From: Streptomyces chryseus
GTDB taxonomy: Bacteria > Actinomycetota > Actinomycetes > Streptomycetales > Streptomycetaceae
Assembly: GCF_014650755.1 (NCBI RefSeq)
Contig: NZ_BMVO01000003.1
Coordinates: forward strand, 248,001-312,000
Reading direction: 5' to 3'
Length of the DNA: 64,000 nt
Each line of letters starts with the position of its first letter. Within the stretch, counting starts at the first letter, position 1. The notes below the pieces were generated by a model. It had not been told where the DNA came from, ran no database searches, and saw only the letters and a program-made list of their open reading frames with translations. Made by a program: the position numbers and the translations under genes. Positions 1 through 8,435 of the stretch are shown piece by piece.

Positions 1-725
1 ACGTCGAAGGCGGCGAGGGCCCAGTCGGTGACGGAGGGTGTGAACGACGGGGTCTTGGCGAGGAGTTCGAGTGCCTCGTCGAGCGCGGCGTCCTCTACCG
101 GGGCCAGGTACGCGCCGAGGTTCGCCGCCTCCATCGCGCCGGGTCCGCCGCCGGTCGCCACGGTCAGACCGTCGCGGGCGAGGGTACGGCCGAGGCGGGC
201 GGCGCCGGTGTAGGCGCTGGTGCCCCGGGCCATGGCGTGGCCGCCCATGACGCCGACCACGCGGGCGCCCGCGAGGTGCTCGTCGAGGGCGTCGGAGACG
301 GCGTCGTCGTGGACGGAGCGGAGCATCGAGGCGAATATGTCGCCGTCGGCCTTGGTGCGCTGGAACCACGCGTAGGCGAGGGCGTCGGGGGTGGCGTCGT
401 ACCCCTGGTCGAGGTGCTCGAAGAGGGCGTCCGCGGTGTAGAGGAGACCTCGGTACGGGTCGAACGGCAGGTCGGGGACGGGCGGGAAGACGAGCGCACC
501 GTCCGCGCGGACCTTGGCGAGGCCCCCGGGCTCCATGGGGCAGCCGAGGAACACGGCGCCGGAGGTGGCGACGGCGAGCAGGTCGGGGGTACGGGCCGTC
601 AGATCGACGGCCTGTACGCGGTACCCCCCGAGCGCACCGCGTGCGACGACGTCGTCGAACTCGGCGAGGGTTTCGATCTCGCGGTCGGGGGCGGGGTCCT
701 GGGCACGGTCCGAGAGTTGAGGCAC
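1..725 (-). CDS. LOG-family (lysine decarboxylase-like) Rossmann protein, 3' end outside window
   Basis: Partial gene; about 241 codons are visible, read from the complement, and the C-terminus runs off base 1. The reading frame contains GVMGGHAMARG and GGGPGAMEAAN, the nucleotide-binding motifs of the LOG/YgdH family. Characterised LOG members cleave nucleoside 5'-monophosphates (cytokinin riboside phosphates in plants, purine or pyrimidine nucleotides in YgdH). The extra N-terminal half before the Rossmann domain is more like YgdH/PpnN-sized proteins than short LOG enzymes. The start is a GTG at 725, just after an in-frame stop. Family assignment is firm; the substrate is not visible. No link to the neighbouring polyamine genes is evident. 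Confidence 0.8.
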   Translation of the reverse strand, partial: MPQLSDRAQDPAPDREIETLAEFDDVVARGALGGYRVQAVDLTARTPDLLAVATSGAVFLGCPMEPGGLAKVRADGALVFPPVPDLPFDPYRGLLYTADALFEHLDQGYDATPDALAYAWFQRTKADGDIFASMLRSVHDDAVSDALDEHLAGARVVGVMGGHAMARGTSAYTGAARLGRTLARDGLTVATGGGPGAMEAANLGAYLAPVEDAALDEALELLAKTPSFTPSVTDWALAAFD

Positions 726-844
726 CCGAAGATGCTAGGCGGTCGGGGCGGGGGCGCGGGTCCCGGCCCCGGCGGGAACCGGACCCCGGCCCGGGAGCCG
801 CCGCGCGCCGTCGGCGGACGGGCGGACGGACGGGTGGGCCGGGG

Positions 845-2002
845 TCAGGCGGTCAGCGGAGAGGCGGCCAGGGTCGCCAGGCCCACGGTCACCGGGGCGA
901 AGACCGCGAGGACGGCCGCCGCGCGCAGGGCCGCTGCCGCGCGGAGCGTCTGGGACGGGGCGCCCAGGCCCACCAGGGCCTCCGTGGTCGGCGCGCGGGA
1001 CTGCCGCATCTCCAGGGCCGCCATCATCAGCGTGGCCACCGTGCAGGCCAGCACCAGCGCCGCGCCGAGCCCGGCCACGGGGCCGAACGGATCGGCGGCG
1101 GCCCCGCCGTCGTACAGGGCGGCCGCCGCGATCGCCGCCGACACCACCGCGCAGAGCACCCCCAGCGGGCGGCCGAGGCGGCGGGCCTCGTCCATCAGGA
1201 CCCGGCCCGCGAGGAGCCGGGCCGCGCCCGGGCGCACCGCCTGGAGAACGCGTCCCGAGAAGTACGTCAGCCCGGGCCCCGCCAGCGCGAGACCGAACGC
1301 CGTGAGGGCCCAGCCGGCCAGGACCCCGGCCGGGGCCACGTCCAGCCGGCCCGGCAGCGCGAGCGACGCGCCCGGCCGGCCGCGGCTCACGTACGTCTCG
1401 ACCGCGAGGCCCGCCGCGACGAGGGCCACGCCCCACGGCAGGCCCGTCGGGGACACCGGGCCGGCGGGCTCGGCGTCCGGGCGCTTCGCCGCGCGCGGCC
1501 GCAGCGCCAGGGCGCACGCGGTCGCCGCCGCCACCGGCACCACGCACAGCAGTGTCAGCGCGCCGGCCACGGGCAGCGGCCGGCCCGCGGCCAGCAGCTC
1601 CGCTCCCGCGCCGTCGAACGGCAGCCCGGAGAGGTCACCGCGCAGGTGGAGGAAGAAGAGGAGGGCGAGCGCGCTGCCCAGGGTGCACGAGAGCGCCGTG
1701 GAGACCGCGGCGAGCGCGGCCAGCCGGGCCGGGCCGAGGCCCACCGCGGAGAGCCCCGTGCGTGGCGCGTTCGTACTCGGGTCGGTACGGGCGACCGCGA
1801 CGGCGAAGTAGACCGTGGTGGCCAGCGGCGGCAGGCACCACAGCAGGCGCCGCACCGAGCCCGCGGACTGTTCCGGGTGGCCGAGCGCGTATCCCAGGGT
1901 GCACAGCAGAAGGAATCCCACGCCGCCGGACGCCGCCGCGACCAGCAGCCGGCGCAGCAGGACGAGCGGGTGGGTGCCGCGGGCTAGACGGAGAGCGAGC
2001 AC
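845..2002 (-). CDS. ABC transporter permease, multi-spanning membrane protein
   Basis: A 385-residue, Ala/Leu-rich protein with about eight or nine hydrophobic segments, the first near residues 18-40 and the last at the extreme C-terminus. It has no Walker motifs and lies directly behind an ABC ATPase gene. The chosen GTG at 2002 overlaps the ATPase gene by 19 bases, which suggests translational coupling. Length and topology resemble a FtsX/MacB-like or ABC-2-like exporter permease, but no family signature is strong. Inference: with the ATPase it forms a small exporter of unknown substrate. A longer open frame extends upstream on the same strand, but that part is an out-of-frame reading of the ATPase gene. 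Confidence 0.75.
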   Translation of the reverse strand: MLALRLARGTHPLVLLRRLLVAAASGGVGFLLLCTLGYALGHPEQSAGSVRRLLWCLPPLATTVYFAVAVARTDPSTNAPRTGLSAVGLGPARLAALAAVSTALSCTLGSALALLFFLHLRGDLSGLPFDGAGAELLAAGRPLPVAGALTLLCVVPVAAATACALALRPRAAKRPDAEPAGPVSPTGLPWGVALVAAGLAVETYVSRGRPGASLALPGRLDVAPAGVLAGWALTAFGLALAGPGLTYFSGRVLQAVRPGAARLLAGRVLMDEARRLGRPLGVLCAVVSAAIAAAALYDGGAAADPFGPVAGLGAALVLACTVATLMMAALEMRQSRAPTTEALVGLGAPSQTLRAAAALRAAAVLAVFAPVTVGLATLAASPLTA

Positions 2003-2730
2003 GCGGCCCGGCCTTCCGCACCGTCGTCGCCGTCCGGCTGTACGAAGTTGACGCGGCGCCCGTCGAGCAGCGACAGCGTACGGTCCGCGAGCGTCGCCAC
2101 CTGCGGGTCGTGGGTCGCGAGGAGCACGGTGATCCGGTGCGAGCGGGCCGCGGTGGTGAGCGTGCGCAGGACCTGGGCGCCGTCCGCGCGGTGCAGCGGC
2201 GCGGACGGCTCGTCGGCGAAGAGCACCGCCGGGCCGGTGACCAGGGCGCGGGCGACGGCGACCCGCTGGCGCTGGGACTGGGGGAGCGCGGCCGGCCGCT
2301 TGCGCGCGACCGAGCCGATGTCGAGCCGCTCCAGCCACTGCATGGCGGTCTTCTTCGCGGCGCGGTGCGAGACGCCGTGCAGGAGGAGGGGGAGTGCGGC
2401 GTTCTCCCAGGCCTTCAGTTCCGGTACGAGCCGGGGCTCGGGGCCGATCCAGCCGAACCGGTCGCCGCGCAGCCTCTCGCGCAGCGGGGCGCTCATGGTG
2501 TGCAGGGGGACGCTGTTGAACCAGACCTCTCCCTCCTGGGGGACGATCCGGCCGGACAGGCACTTCAGGAGGGTCGTCTTGCCGCTGCCGCGCGGACCGG
2601 TGACGGCGAGGATCTCGCCCTCGCGCACACCCAGCGAAACGCCGGTGAGGGCGGGGGATCCGCCGTGGGAGCAGAGCAGGGAGCGTGCCCACAGCACATC
2701 GTTGTCGGGCGGGGCCACCATGGCGTACAC
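1984..2730 (-). CDS. ABC transporter ATP-binding protein
   Basis: A 248-residue P-loop ATPase: Walker A GPRGSGKTT near residue 46, a degenerate signature region (ALPQSQRQRVAVARAL), Walker B VLFADEP and a switch His in LATHD. The size matches a stand-alone LolD/MacB-type nucleotide-binding subunit. The start is GTG at 2730 or ATG at 2721. The signature has LPQSQ in place of LSGGQ, a departure that may weaken ATPase function or mark a subfamily. It is the first gene of a two-gene operon with the permease. The upstream intergenic region separates it from the convergent polyamine aminotransferase unit by a strong hairpin. Confidence 0.9.
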   Translation of the reverse strand: MYAMVAPPDNDVLWARSLLCSHGGSPALTGVSLGVREGEILAVTGPRGSGKTTLLKCLSGRIVPQEGEVWFNSVPLHTMSAPLRERLRGDRFGWIGPEPRLVPELKAWENAALPLLLHGVSHRAAKKTAMQWLERLDIGSVARKRPAALPQSQRQRVAVARALVTGPAVLFADEPSAPLHRADGAQVLRTLTTAARSHRITVLLATHDPQVATLADRTLSLLDGRRVNFVQPDGDDGAEGRAACSLSV

Positions 2731-2844
2731 CTCGCGTCTTGAGTGTCACAGCAGATATCCCGTCCCCCGGATGGGGGAACGAAGACGGGGCCGATCGGTC
2801 ACTGCACCGTAAGGACGCGAGGGGTGGTGGCGTGGCAAGCGCGC

Positions 2845-2888
2845 GGCCCGGATACGTCCGTTCTCACTCGAACGGGCGTATCCGGGCC
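2845..2888. terminator. Strong hairpin terminator downstream of the 2956-4335 aminotransferase gene
   Basis: Arms at 2845-2863 and 2870-2888 pair over 19 bases with one G-T wobble around a six-base loop. It sits between two leftward units, about 68 bases after the aminotransferase stop codon, where readthrough into the ABC transporter unit would have to be blocked. There is no long T tract, as usual in Streptomyces. Confidence 0.7.
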
Positions 2889-2955
2889 GGGTCGGGGTCA
2901 TACGATCAGAGCAAGCTCGGACCGTGGCCGGCACATCCGGCCGGTGGCCCCGGGA

Positions 2956-4335
2956 TCAGAGCTTGGTCCACGCCTCGGTGAGCACCTGGCGCAGGATTCC
3001 CTCGATCTCGTCGAAGGTGCCCTGGTTGGAGATCAGCGGCGGGGCGAGCTGGACGACCGGGTCGCCACGGTCGTCGGCGCGGCAGTACAGGCCGTTCTCG
3101 AAGAGGGCCTTGGAGAGGAAGCCGTAGAGCACGCGCTCCGTCTCCTCGTCCGTGAAGGTCTCCTTCGTGGCCTTGTCCTTGACCAGCTCGATGCCGTAGA
3201 AGAAGCCGTTGCCGCGGACGTCGCCGACGATCGGCAGGTCGTTGAGCTTCTTCAGCGTCGAGTGGAACGCGTCCTCGTTGTCGAGAACGTGCTGGTTGAG
3301 GCCCTCGCGCTCGAAGATGTCGAGGTTCGCGCAGCCGACCGCCGCGGAGACCGGGTGGCCACCGAAGGTGTAGCCGTGCAGGAAGGTGTTGTCACCCTTG
3401 TAGAACGGCTCGGCCAGGCGGTCCGAGATGATGCAGGCGCCGATCGGGGAGTAGCCCGAGGTCATGCCCTTGGCGCAGGTGATCATGTCCGGTACGTAGT
3501 CGAACTTGTCGCACGCGAACATCGTGCCGAGGCGGCCGAAGGCGCAGATGACCTCGTCGGAGACGAGCAGCACGTCGTACTTGTCGCAGATCTCGCGGAC
3601 CCGCTGGAAGTACCCGGGCGGCGGCGGGAAACAGCCGCCGGCGTTCTGCACCGGCTCCAGGAAGACGGCCGCGACGGTCTCGGGGCCCTCGAAGAGGATC
3701 TCCTGCTCGATCTGGTCGGCGGCCCAGCGGCCGAAGGCGACCGGGTCGTCGCCGTGGATCGGCGCGCGGTAGATGTTGGTGTTCGGGACCTTGTGCGCGC
3801 CCGGTACGAGCGGCTCGAAGGGGGCCTTGAGGGCCGGCAGGCCGGTGATGGACAGGGCGCCCTGCGGGGTGCCGTGGTAGGCCACCGCGCGGGAGATCAC
3901 CTTGTACTTGGTGTGGTTGCCGGTGAGCTTGTGGTACTGCTTCGCCAGCTTCCAGGCGGTCTCGACCGCCTCGCCGCCGCCGGTGGTGAAGAAGACCTTG
4001 TTGAGGTCGCCCGGCGCGTAGTTCGCGAGGCGCTCGGCCAGCTCTACGGCCTTGGGGTGCGCGTACGACCAGATCGGGAAGAAGGCGAGCTCCTGCGCCT
4101 GCTTGTACGCGGTCTCGGCGAGCTCGTGGCGGCCGTGACCGGCGTTCACCACGAACAGGCCGGAGAGGCCGTCGAGGTACTTCTTGCCCTTGTCGTCGTA
4201 GATGTAGGTGCCCTCACCACGCACGATGGTGGGCACGGGTGCGTTCTCGTAGGACGACATGCGGGTGAAATGCATCCACAGGTGGTCGTACGCGGTCTTG
4301 GAGAGGTCCTGGCTCACGACTATCGGGTTCCCCAC
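2956..4335 (-). CDS. Polyamine/GABA-type class III aminotransferase
   Basis: A 459-residue PLP enzyme of aminotransferase class III. Conserved landmarks are the TTGGGEAVETAWKLA phosphate-binding segment, the VSDEVICAFGRLG region with the PLP-interacting Asp, and CAKGMTSGYSPIG with the Schiff-base Lys. The family transfers the amino group of putrescine, cadaverine or beta-alanine/GABA-like substrates to an oxo-acid. GTG at 4335 overlaps the Lrp gene by 16 bases; a second GTG at 4317 would avoid overlap. It is probably co-transcribed with the regulator and faces an aldehyde dehydrogenase across a shared promoter region. From memory this matches the SCO5655-SCO5657 arrangement of S. coelicolor polyamine catabolism, which I could not verify here. 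Confidence 0.9.
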   Translation of the reverse strand: MGNPIVVSQDLSKTAYDHLWMHFTRMSSYENAPVPTIVRGEGTYIYDDKGKKYLDGLSGLFVVNAGHGRHELAETAYKQAQELAFFPIWSYAHPKAVELAERLANYAPGDLNKVFFTTGGGEAVETAWKLAKQYHKLTGNHTKYKVISRAVAYHGTPQGALSITGLPALKAPFEPLVPGAHKVPNTNIYRAPIHGDDPVAFGRWAADQIEQEILFEGPETVAAVFLEPVQNAGGCFPPPPGYFQRVREICDKYDVLLVSDEVICAFGRLGTMFACDKFDYVPDMITCAKGMTSGYSPIGACIISDRLAEPFYKGDNTFLHGYTFGGHPVSAAVGCANLDIFEREGLNQHVLDNEDAFHSTLKKLNDLPIVGDVRGNGFFYGIELVKDKATKETFTDEETERVLYGFLSKALFENGLYCRADDRGDPVVQLAPPLISNQGTFDEIEGILRQVLTEAWTKL

Positions 4336-4826
4336 ATATAGGTCTGCTTCTTCAGCTTGAGGTAGACGAAGCTTTCGGTGGAACGCACGCCGGGGAGCGT
4401 GCGGATCCTTCGGTTGATCACTTCGAGCAGGTGGTCGTCGTCCTCGCAGACGATCTCCACCATGAGGTCGAAGGAGCCCGCGGTCATCACCACGTACTCG
4501 CATTCGGCCATGGCGGTCAGCGCTTCGGCGACGGGATCGAGGTCACCCTCGACATTGATGCCGACCATGGCCTGGCGCCGGAAACCCACGGTGAGCGGGT
4601 CCGTGACGGCGACGATCTGCATCACGCCCTGGTCGAGCAGCTTCTGCACGCGCTGGCGCACGGCCGCTTCGGAGAGGCCGACGGCCTTGCCGATCGCGGC
4701 GTAGGGACGGCGACCGTCCTCCTGGAGCTGCTCGATGATCGCCAGAGAGACGGCATCGACCGTTGGGGACGAGCCGTTCCCGGTTCTGGAATCTGTGCTT
4801 CTGCTGGCCACGGCTTCACTGTGCAC
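4320..4826 (-). CDS. Lrp/AsnC-family regulator (EpuRI-like)
   Basis: About 168 residues: an N-terminal winged helix (AIIEQLQEDGRRPYAAIGKAV, AAVRQRVQKLLDQGV) followed by a RAM ligand domain (MVGINVEG, VVMTAGSFDLMVEIVCED). Lrp/AsnC proteins form dimers or octamers that sense small metabolites, usually amino acids. GTG at 4826 was chosen; a TTG at 4853 gives a longer form. It is divergent from the aldehyde dehydrogenase and just upstream of the aminotransferase, so local control of this pair is the obvious role. S. coelicolor EpuRI, which I recall as the regulator of polyamine genes at the equivalent locus, is the likely ortholog; that link is from memory. Confidence 0.88.
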   Translation of the reverse strand: MHSEAVASRSTDSRTGNGSSPTVDAVSLAIIEQLQEDGRRPYAAIGKAVGLSEAAVRQRVQKLLDQGVMQIVAVTDPLTVGFRRQAMVGINVEGDLDPVAEALTAMAECEYVVMTAGSFDLMVEIVCEDDDHLLEVINRRIRTLPGVRSTESFVYLKLKKQTYMWGTR

Positions 4827-4920
4827 GACGTCTCGCCCGTTCCGCAACCCCAAACCGATGAAATTCGTTGTCTGAGGCTTCCGATCATGCTGAATCCGAA
4901 GTTCCTGGCGGGTGGGTATG

Positions 4921-4948
4921 TCGAAAGCGACACCCGAGCGACTAGGGT
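4921..4948 (+). promoter_or_regulatory. Putative promoter of the 4991 aldehyde dehydrogenase gene
   Basis: A TAGGGT hexamer at 4943-4948 fits the Streptomyces -10 consensus TAnnnT, with TCGAAA 16 bases upstream as a weak -35. It lies in the divergent region between the Lrp-like regulator and the dehydrogenase, where an Lrp site is expected. No clear operator palindrome is visible. Confidence 0.4.
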
Positions 4949-4990
4949 GGGGATCTCAGCAATCGGACATCTGACAAGGGAGGGGTGGCT

Positions 4991-6430
4991 GTGACCACCG
5001 AACTGCGCCGCCTGCGCAACTACATCGACGGAGAGTTCCGCGAAGCCGCCGACGGGCGGACCATCGACGTGGTCAACCCGGCTACCGGCGACGTGTACGC
5101 CACGTCGCCGCTCTCCGGCCAGGAGGACGTCGACGCCGCCATGGCCGCCGCCGCCGCGGCCTTCCCGGCCTGGCGCGACACCACGCCCGCGGAGCGCCAG
5201 AAGGCGCTGCTCAAGATCGCGGACGCCTTCGAGGAGCGCGCCGAGGAACTCATCGCGGCCGAGTCCGAGAACACCGGCAAGCCCCTCGGTCTCACGCGGA
5301 CCGAGGAACTGCCGCCCATGGTCGACCAGATCCGCTTCTTCGCGGGTGCGGCCCGGCTGCTCGAAGGCCGCTCGGCCGGCGAGTACATGGAGGGCCTGAC
5401 CTCCATCGTCCGCCGCGAGCCGGTCGGCGTCTGCGCGCAGGTCGCGCCGTGGAACTACCCGATGATGATGGCCGTGTGGAAGTTCGCCCCCGCGCTCGCC
5501 GCGGGCAACACCGTGGTCCTCAAGCCCTCGGACACGACTCCCGCGTCGACCGTCCTGATGGCCGAGATCATCGGCAACATCGTCCCCAAGGGCGTCTTCA
5601 ACGTCGTCTGCGGCGACCGTGACACCGGCCGCGCGATGGTCGAGCACCCGGTACCGGCGATGGCCTCCATCACCGGTTCCGTACGGGCCGGCATGCAGGT
5701 CGCCGAGTCCGCCGCCAAGGACGTCAAGCGCGTCCACCTGGAGCTCGGCGGCAAGGCGCCGGTCGTCGTCTTCGACGACACCGACATCGCCAAGGCCGTC
5801 GAGGACATCTCCGTCGCGGGCTTCTTCAACGCCGGCCAGGACTGTACGGCCGCGACCCGCGTGCTCGTGCAGGAGTCGATCCACGACGAGTTCGTGACCG
5901 CGCTGGCCAAGGCCGCGCAGGACACGAAGACCGGGCAGCCGGACGACGAGGACGTGCTCTACGGCCCGCTGAACAACGCCAACCAGCTCAAGCAGGTCAG
6001 CGGCTTCATCGACCGCCTCCCGGCGCACGCCAAGGTCGAGGCGGGCGGCCAGCAGGTCGGCGACAAGGGCTACTTCTACGCCCCCACCGTCGTCTCAGGC
6101 CTCCAGCAGGACGACGAGATCATCCAGAACGAGGTCTTCGGCCCCGTCATCACCGTCCAGTCCTTCACGGACGAGGCGCAGGCCCTGGAGTGGGCCAACG
6201 GCGTCGAGTACGCGCTGGCCTCCTCGGTGTGGACCAAGGACCACGCGCGGGCGATGCGCATGTCCAAGAACCTCGACTTCGGCTGCGTGTGGATCAACAC
6301 CCACATCCCGCTCGTCGCGGAGATGCCGCACGGCGGCTTCAAGAAGTCCGGTTACGGCAAGGACCTCTCGGCGTACGGCTTCGAGGACTACACGCGCATC
6401 AAGCACGTGATGACCTCGATCGAGGGCTGA
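4991..6430 (+). CDS. Gamma-aminobutyraldehyde-type NAD(P)-dependent aldehyde dehydrogenase (paralog 1)
   Basis: About 479 residues of the ALDH superfamily. Visible landmarks are VAPWNYP and the cofactor Lys in VVLKPSDTTPAS, the SITGSVRAGM loop, the general base Glu in LELGGKAPV, and the nucleophile Cys in NAGQDCTAATR. The GQDCTAATR form is typical of betaine/aminobutyraldehyde dehydrogenases (PuuC/Prr types), which oxidise 4-aminobutyraldehyde to GABA or the gamma-glutamyl analogue. GTG at 4991 was preferred to GTG 4985 because the GGAGGGG ribosome site is better spaced. It ends at a 15-bp hairpin terminator. A second copy of this family lies at 10635. Confidence 0.92.
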   Translation: MTTELRRLRNYIDGEFREAADGRTIDVVNPATGDVYATSPLSGQEDVDAAMAAAAAAFPAWRDTTPAERQKALLKIADAFEERAEELIAAESENTGKPLGLTRTEELPPMVDQIRFFAGAARLLEGRSAGEYMEGLTSIVRREPVGVCAQVAPWNYPMMMAVWKFAPALAAGNTVVLKPSDTTPASTVLMAEIIGNIVPKGVFNVVCGDRDTGRAMVEHPVPAMASITGSVRAGMQVAESAAKDVKRVHLELGGKAPVVVFDDTDIAKAVEDISVAGFFNAGQDCTAATRVLVQESIHDEFVTALAKAAQDTKTGQPDDEDVLYGPLNNANQLKQVSGFIDRLPAHAKVEAGGQQVGDKGYFYAPTVVSGLQQDDEIIQNEVFGPVITVQSFTDEAQALEWANGVEYALASSVWTKDHARAMRMSKNLDFGCVWINTHIPLVAEMPHGGFKKSGYGKDLSAYGFEDYTRIKHVMTSIEG

Positions 6431-6450
6431 TCAGGGCGCTGTTCCCCAGG

Positions 6451-6483
6451 GGCGGGCAATAGACACACTGTCTATTGCCCGCC
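6451..6483 (+). terminator. Rho-independent-like terminator after the aldehyde dehydrogenase
   Basis: Arms of 15 bases (6451-6465 and 6469-6483) are perfectly complementary around a three-base loop and are followed by TTTCG. It separates the dehydrogenase from the binding-protein gene starting at 6512. Confidence 0.85.
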
Positions 6484-6511
6484 TTTCGTGCGCGGGGCGA
6501 GGGTGGGGGAC

Positions 6512-7702
6512 ATGAGTGATCTTGGTCGTGGTCGGGTGTCGCGCCGTACGCTGCTCCGGGGACTCGGGACAGCGGGCGCGCTGGGCGCGCTCGCCGGCTG
6601 CGGGGTGCCCGCCGCGTACGTCGAACCGGGCGACCGGGCCGCCGCCGAGGACCGGTCGGAGCGCGACCGCAGCCTCCAGTTCGCCAACTGGCCGCTCTAC
6701 ATCGACACCGACGACGAGAACGCGTCGCGGCGGCCCACCCTCGACGCCTTCACCGAGCGGACCGGGATATCCGTCCGCTACACCGAGGAGATCAACGACA
6801 ACGACGAGTTCTTCGGGAAGATCAGCCCCTCCTTGATGAACCACCAGGAGACCGGCCGCGACCTCGTCGTCATCAGCGACTGGATGGCCGCCCGGTTCGT
6901 CCGCCTGGGCTGGGTGCAGGAGATGGACCGGGCGAAGCAGCCGAACGTCGCCAAGTACCTCGACCCCCAACTGCGCGACCCCGCCTTCGACGCGGGGCGG
7001 CGGCACTCCGTGCCCTGGCAGTCCGGGATCACCGGCATCGCGTACAACCGCCGGAAGCTCGGCCACGACATCCGCTCCACCTCCCAGCTGTGGGCCGACG
7101 ACCTGCGCGGCAGGGTGACGCTCTTCTCGGGACTCGACGAGAGCTTCGCGCTGCTCATGCAGGGGAACGGGGCGGACGTCACCCGGTGGAGCGCCGACGA
7201 CTTCCACGCGCTGTGCGAGCAGATGGAGAAGCTGGTCGCCCGCAGGCACATCAGGCGCTTCACCGGCAACGACTACATCAAGGACCTGGCGAGCGGTGAC
7301 GTGCTGGCGTGCCAGGCGTACTCCGGCGACGTCATCCAGCTCAAGGCGGACAACCCCGACATCGAGTTCGTCGTGCCGGAGGAGGGGGCGGAGCTGTGGG
7401 CCGAGAGCCTGATGATCCCCAACCTCGCCCGCCACAAGCGCAACGCGGAAAAGCTCGTCGACCACTACTACGCGCCCGAGGTGGCGGCGGAGCTGGCCGC
7501 CTGGGTCAACTACGTCTGCCCGGTGCCGGCGGCGCGCGACGTCCTGGCCTCCGCCAAGGACGAGGAGACGGCCGCGCTCGCCGAGGACCCGCTGATCTTC
7601 CCCGACGACGCGATGCGCGAGCGGCTGGCGATCGCGCGGGACATCACGGCGGAGGAGCGGGCCGGTTTCGCGAAGAAGTGGAACGCGATCGTCGGGCTGT
7701 AG
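6512..7702 (+). CDS. PotD-like polyamine-binding lipoprotein (paralog 1)
   Basis: About 396 residues. The N-terminus carries a twin-arginine motif (SRRTLLRG) and a lipobox ending LAGC, so it should be Tat-exported and lipid-anchored. The body has PotD/PotF features: FANWPLYID near the mature start, NDNDEFFGKI, and PWQSGITGIAYN. ATG 6512 has a purine-rich site directly upstream; an upstream in-frame GTG at 6488 is less likely. It stands alone, without permease genes next to it, and is a close relative of the binding protein at 12200. It may deliver a different polyamine to the same PotABC importer. Confidence 0.88.
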   Translation: MSDLGRGRVSRRTLLRGLGTAGALGALAGCGVPAAYVEPGDRAAAEDRSERDRSLQFANWPLYIDTDDENASRRPTLDAFTERTGISVRYTEEINDNDEFFGKISPSLMNHQETGRDLVVISDWMAARFVRLGWVQEMDRAKQPNVAKYLDPQLRDPAFDAGRRHSVPWQSGITGIAYNRRKLGHDIRSTSQLWADDLRGRVTLFSGLDESFALLMQGNGADVTRWSADDFHALCEQMEKLVARRHIRRFTGNDYIKDLASGDVLACQAYSGDVIQLKADNPDIEFVVPEEGAELWAESLMIPNLARHKRNAEKLVDHYYAPEVAAELAAWVNYVCPVPAARDVLASAKDEETAALAEDPLIFPDDAMRERLAIARDITAEERAGFAKKWNAIVGL

Positions 7703-7726
7703 GGCACGGCGCTTCCCCCGGCCGCG

Positions 7727-8413
7727 TCAGCGCGTGCGCCGCAGGATGCCGTGCAGCGTGTCCACGCGGTTGGTGGTGATGGAGTCGACGCCGCGGCGGA
7801 TCAGCCGGCGCATCGTACGCCCGGTGTCGGCGGTCCACGCGGAGACCAGCAGCCCGTCCCGGTGCACCCGGTCCGTCAGGTCGCGGCTGACGAGCCCGAA
7901 GCGGTAGTTGACCCACCGGGGCTTCACCGCGTCGAGCAGCGTCGGGCGCGGCGGGTTGAGGGTCGTCCAGGTCATGGCGATCTCGGCGCCGGGGTCCTCG
8001 GCCCGCACGTCGAGCATGGCGCGGACGCCTCCGCAGTAGTACGCCCGGTCCGCCGCCCCGCACTCATGGACGACGCCGACCACGGCCCGTACCGACTCCG
8101 CCGTGGCGCCCGGCAGGTCGATCATGACCCGGTGGGCGCCCAGGGCCTCCAGCCCGTCGCGCAGGGTGGGGACGCCCCCGGCGGTCAGCTCGCGCAGGTC
8201 CTGCGCGGTCAGATGGGCGAGCAGCCGCTCGTGGCCCCAGAGCCGCTTCAGCGAGTCGTCGTGGAGGAGGACGGGGACACCGTCGCGGGTCAGCCGGACG
8301 TCGATCTCGACGGCGTCCGCGCCGCGCTCCACGGCGGAGCGGAGCGAGGCGAGGGTGTTCTCACGGACCCGGTACGGGTCGCCGCGGTGGGCCACGGCGG
8401 TGACAGTGCGCAT
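7727..8413 (-). CDS. Glycerophosphodiester phosphodiesterase (GDPD) family protein
   Basis: A 228-residue TIM-barrel hydrolase. It has the catalytic HRGDPYRVRENT near residue 9, EIDVRLTRDGVPVLLHDDSL with metal and catalytic residues near 40-55, and a C-terminal VSAWTADTG, all standard for GDPD/UgpQ enzymes that hydrolyse glycerophosphodiesters to glycerol 3-phosphate and an alcohol. No signal peptide is seen, so it is probably cytoplasmic. It is convergent with the upstream lipoprotein gene (24-base gap) and leads leftward from the adenosine deaminase gene, with which it may be co-transcribed. Confidence 0.92.
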   Translation of the reverse strand: MRTVTAVAHRGDPYRVRENTLASLRSAVERGADAVEIDVRLTRDGVPVLLHDDSLKRLWGHERLLAHLTAQDLRELTAGGVPTLRDGLEALGAHRVMIDLPGATAESVRAVVGVVHECGAADRAYYCGGVRAMLDVRAEDPGAEIAMTWTTLNPPRPTLLDAVKPRWVNYRFGLVSRDLTDRVHRDGLLVSAWTADTGRTMRRLIRRGVDSITTNRVDTLHGILRRTR

Positions 8414-8435
8414 GGGCCCATTGTCCGGTGACGCG

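Noticed and set aside
237..1811. Long + strand open frame (over 500 codons) across the LOG and permease genes
   Set aside because: It is opposite to genes with clear family motifs, is low complexity and Arg/Ala/Gly-rich, and arises because high-GC DNA lacks stops in antisense frames.
2743..4341. Long + strand frame opposite the aminotransferase gene
   Set aside because: Val/Leu/Asp/Glu/Arg repeated composition typical of an antisense shadow; the aminotransferase on the other strand has full PLP motifs.
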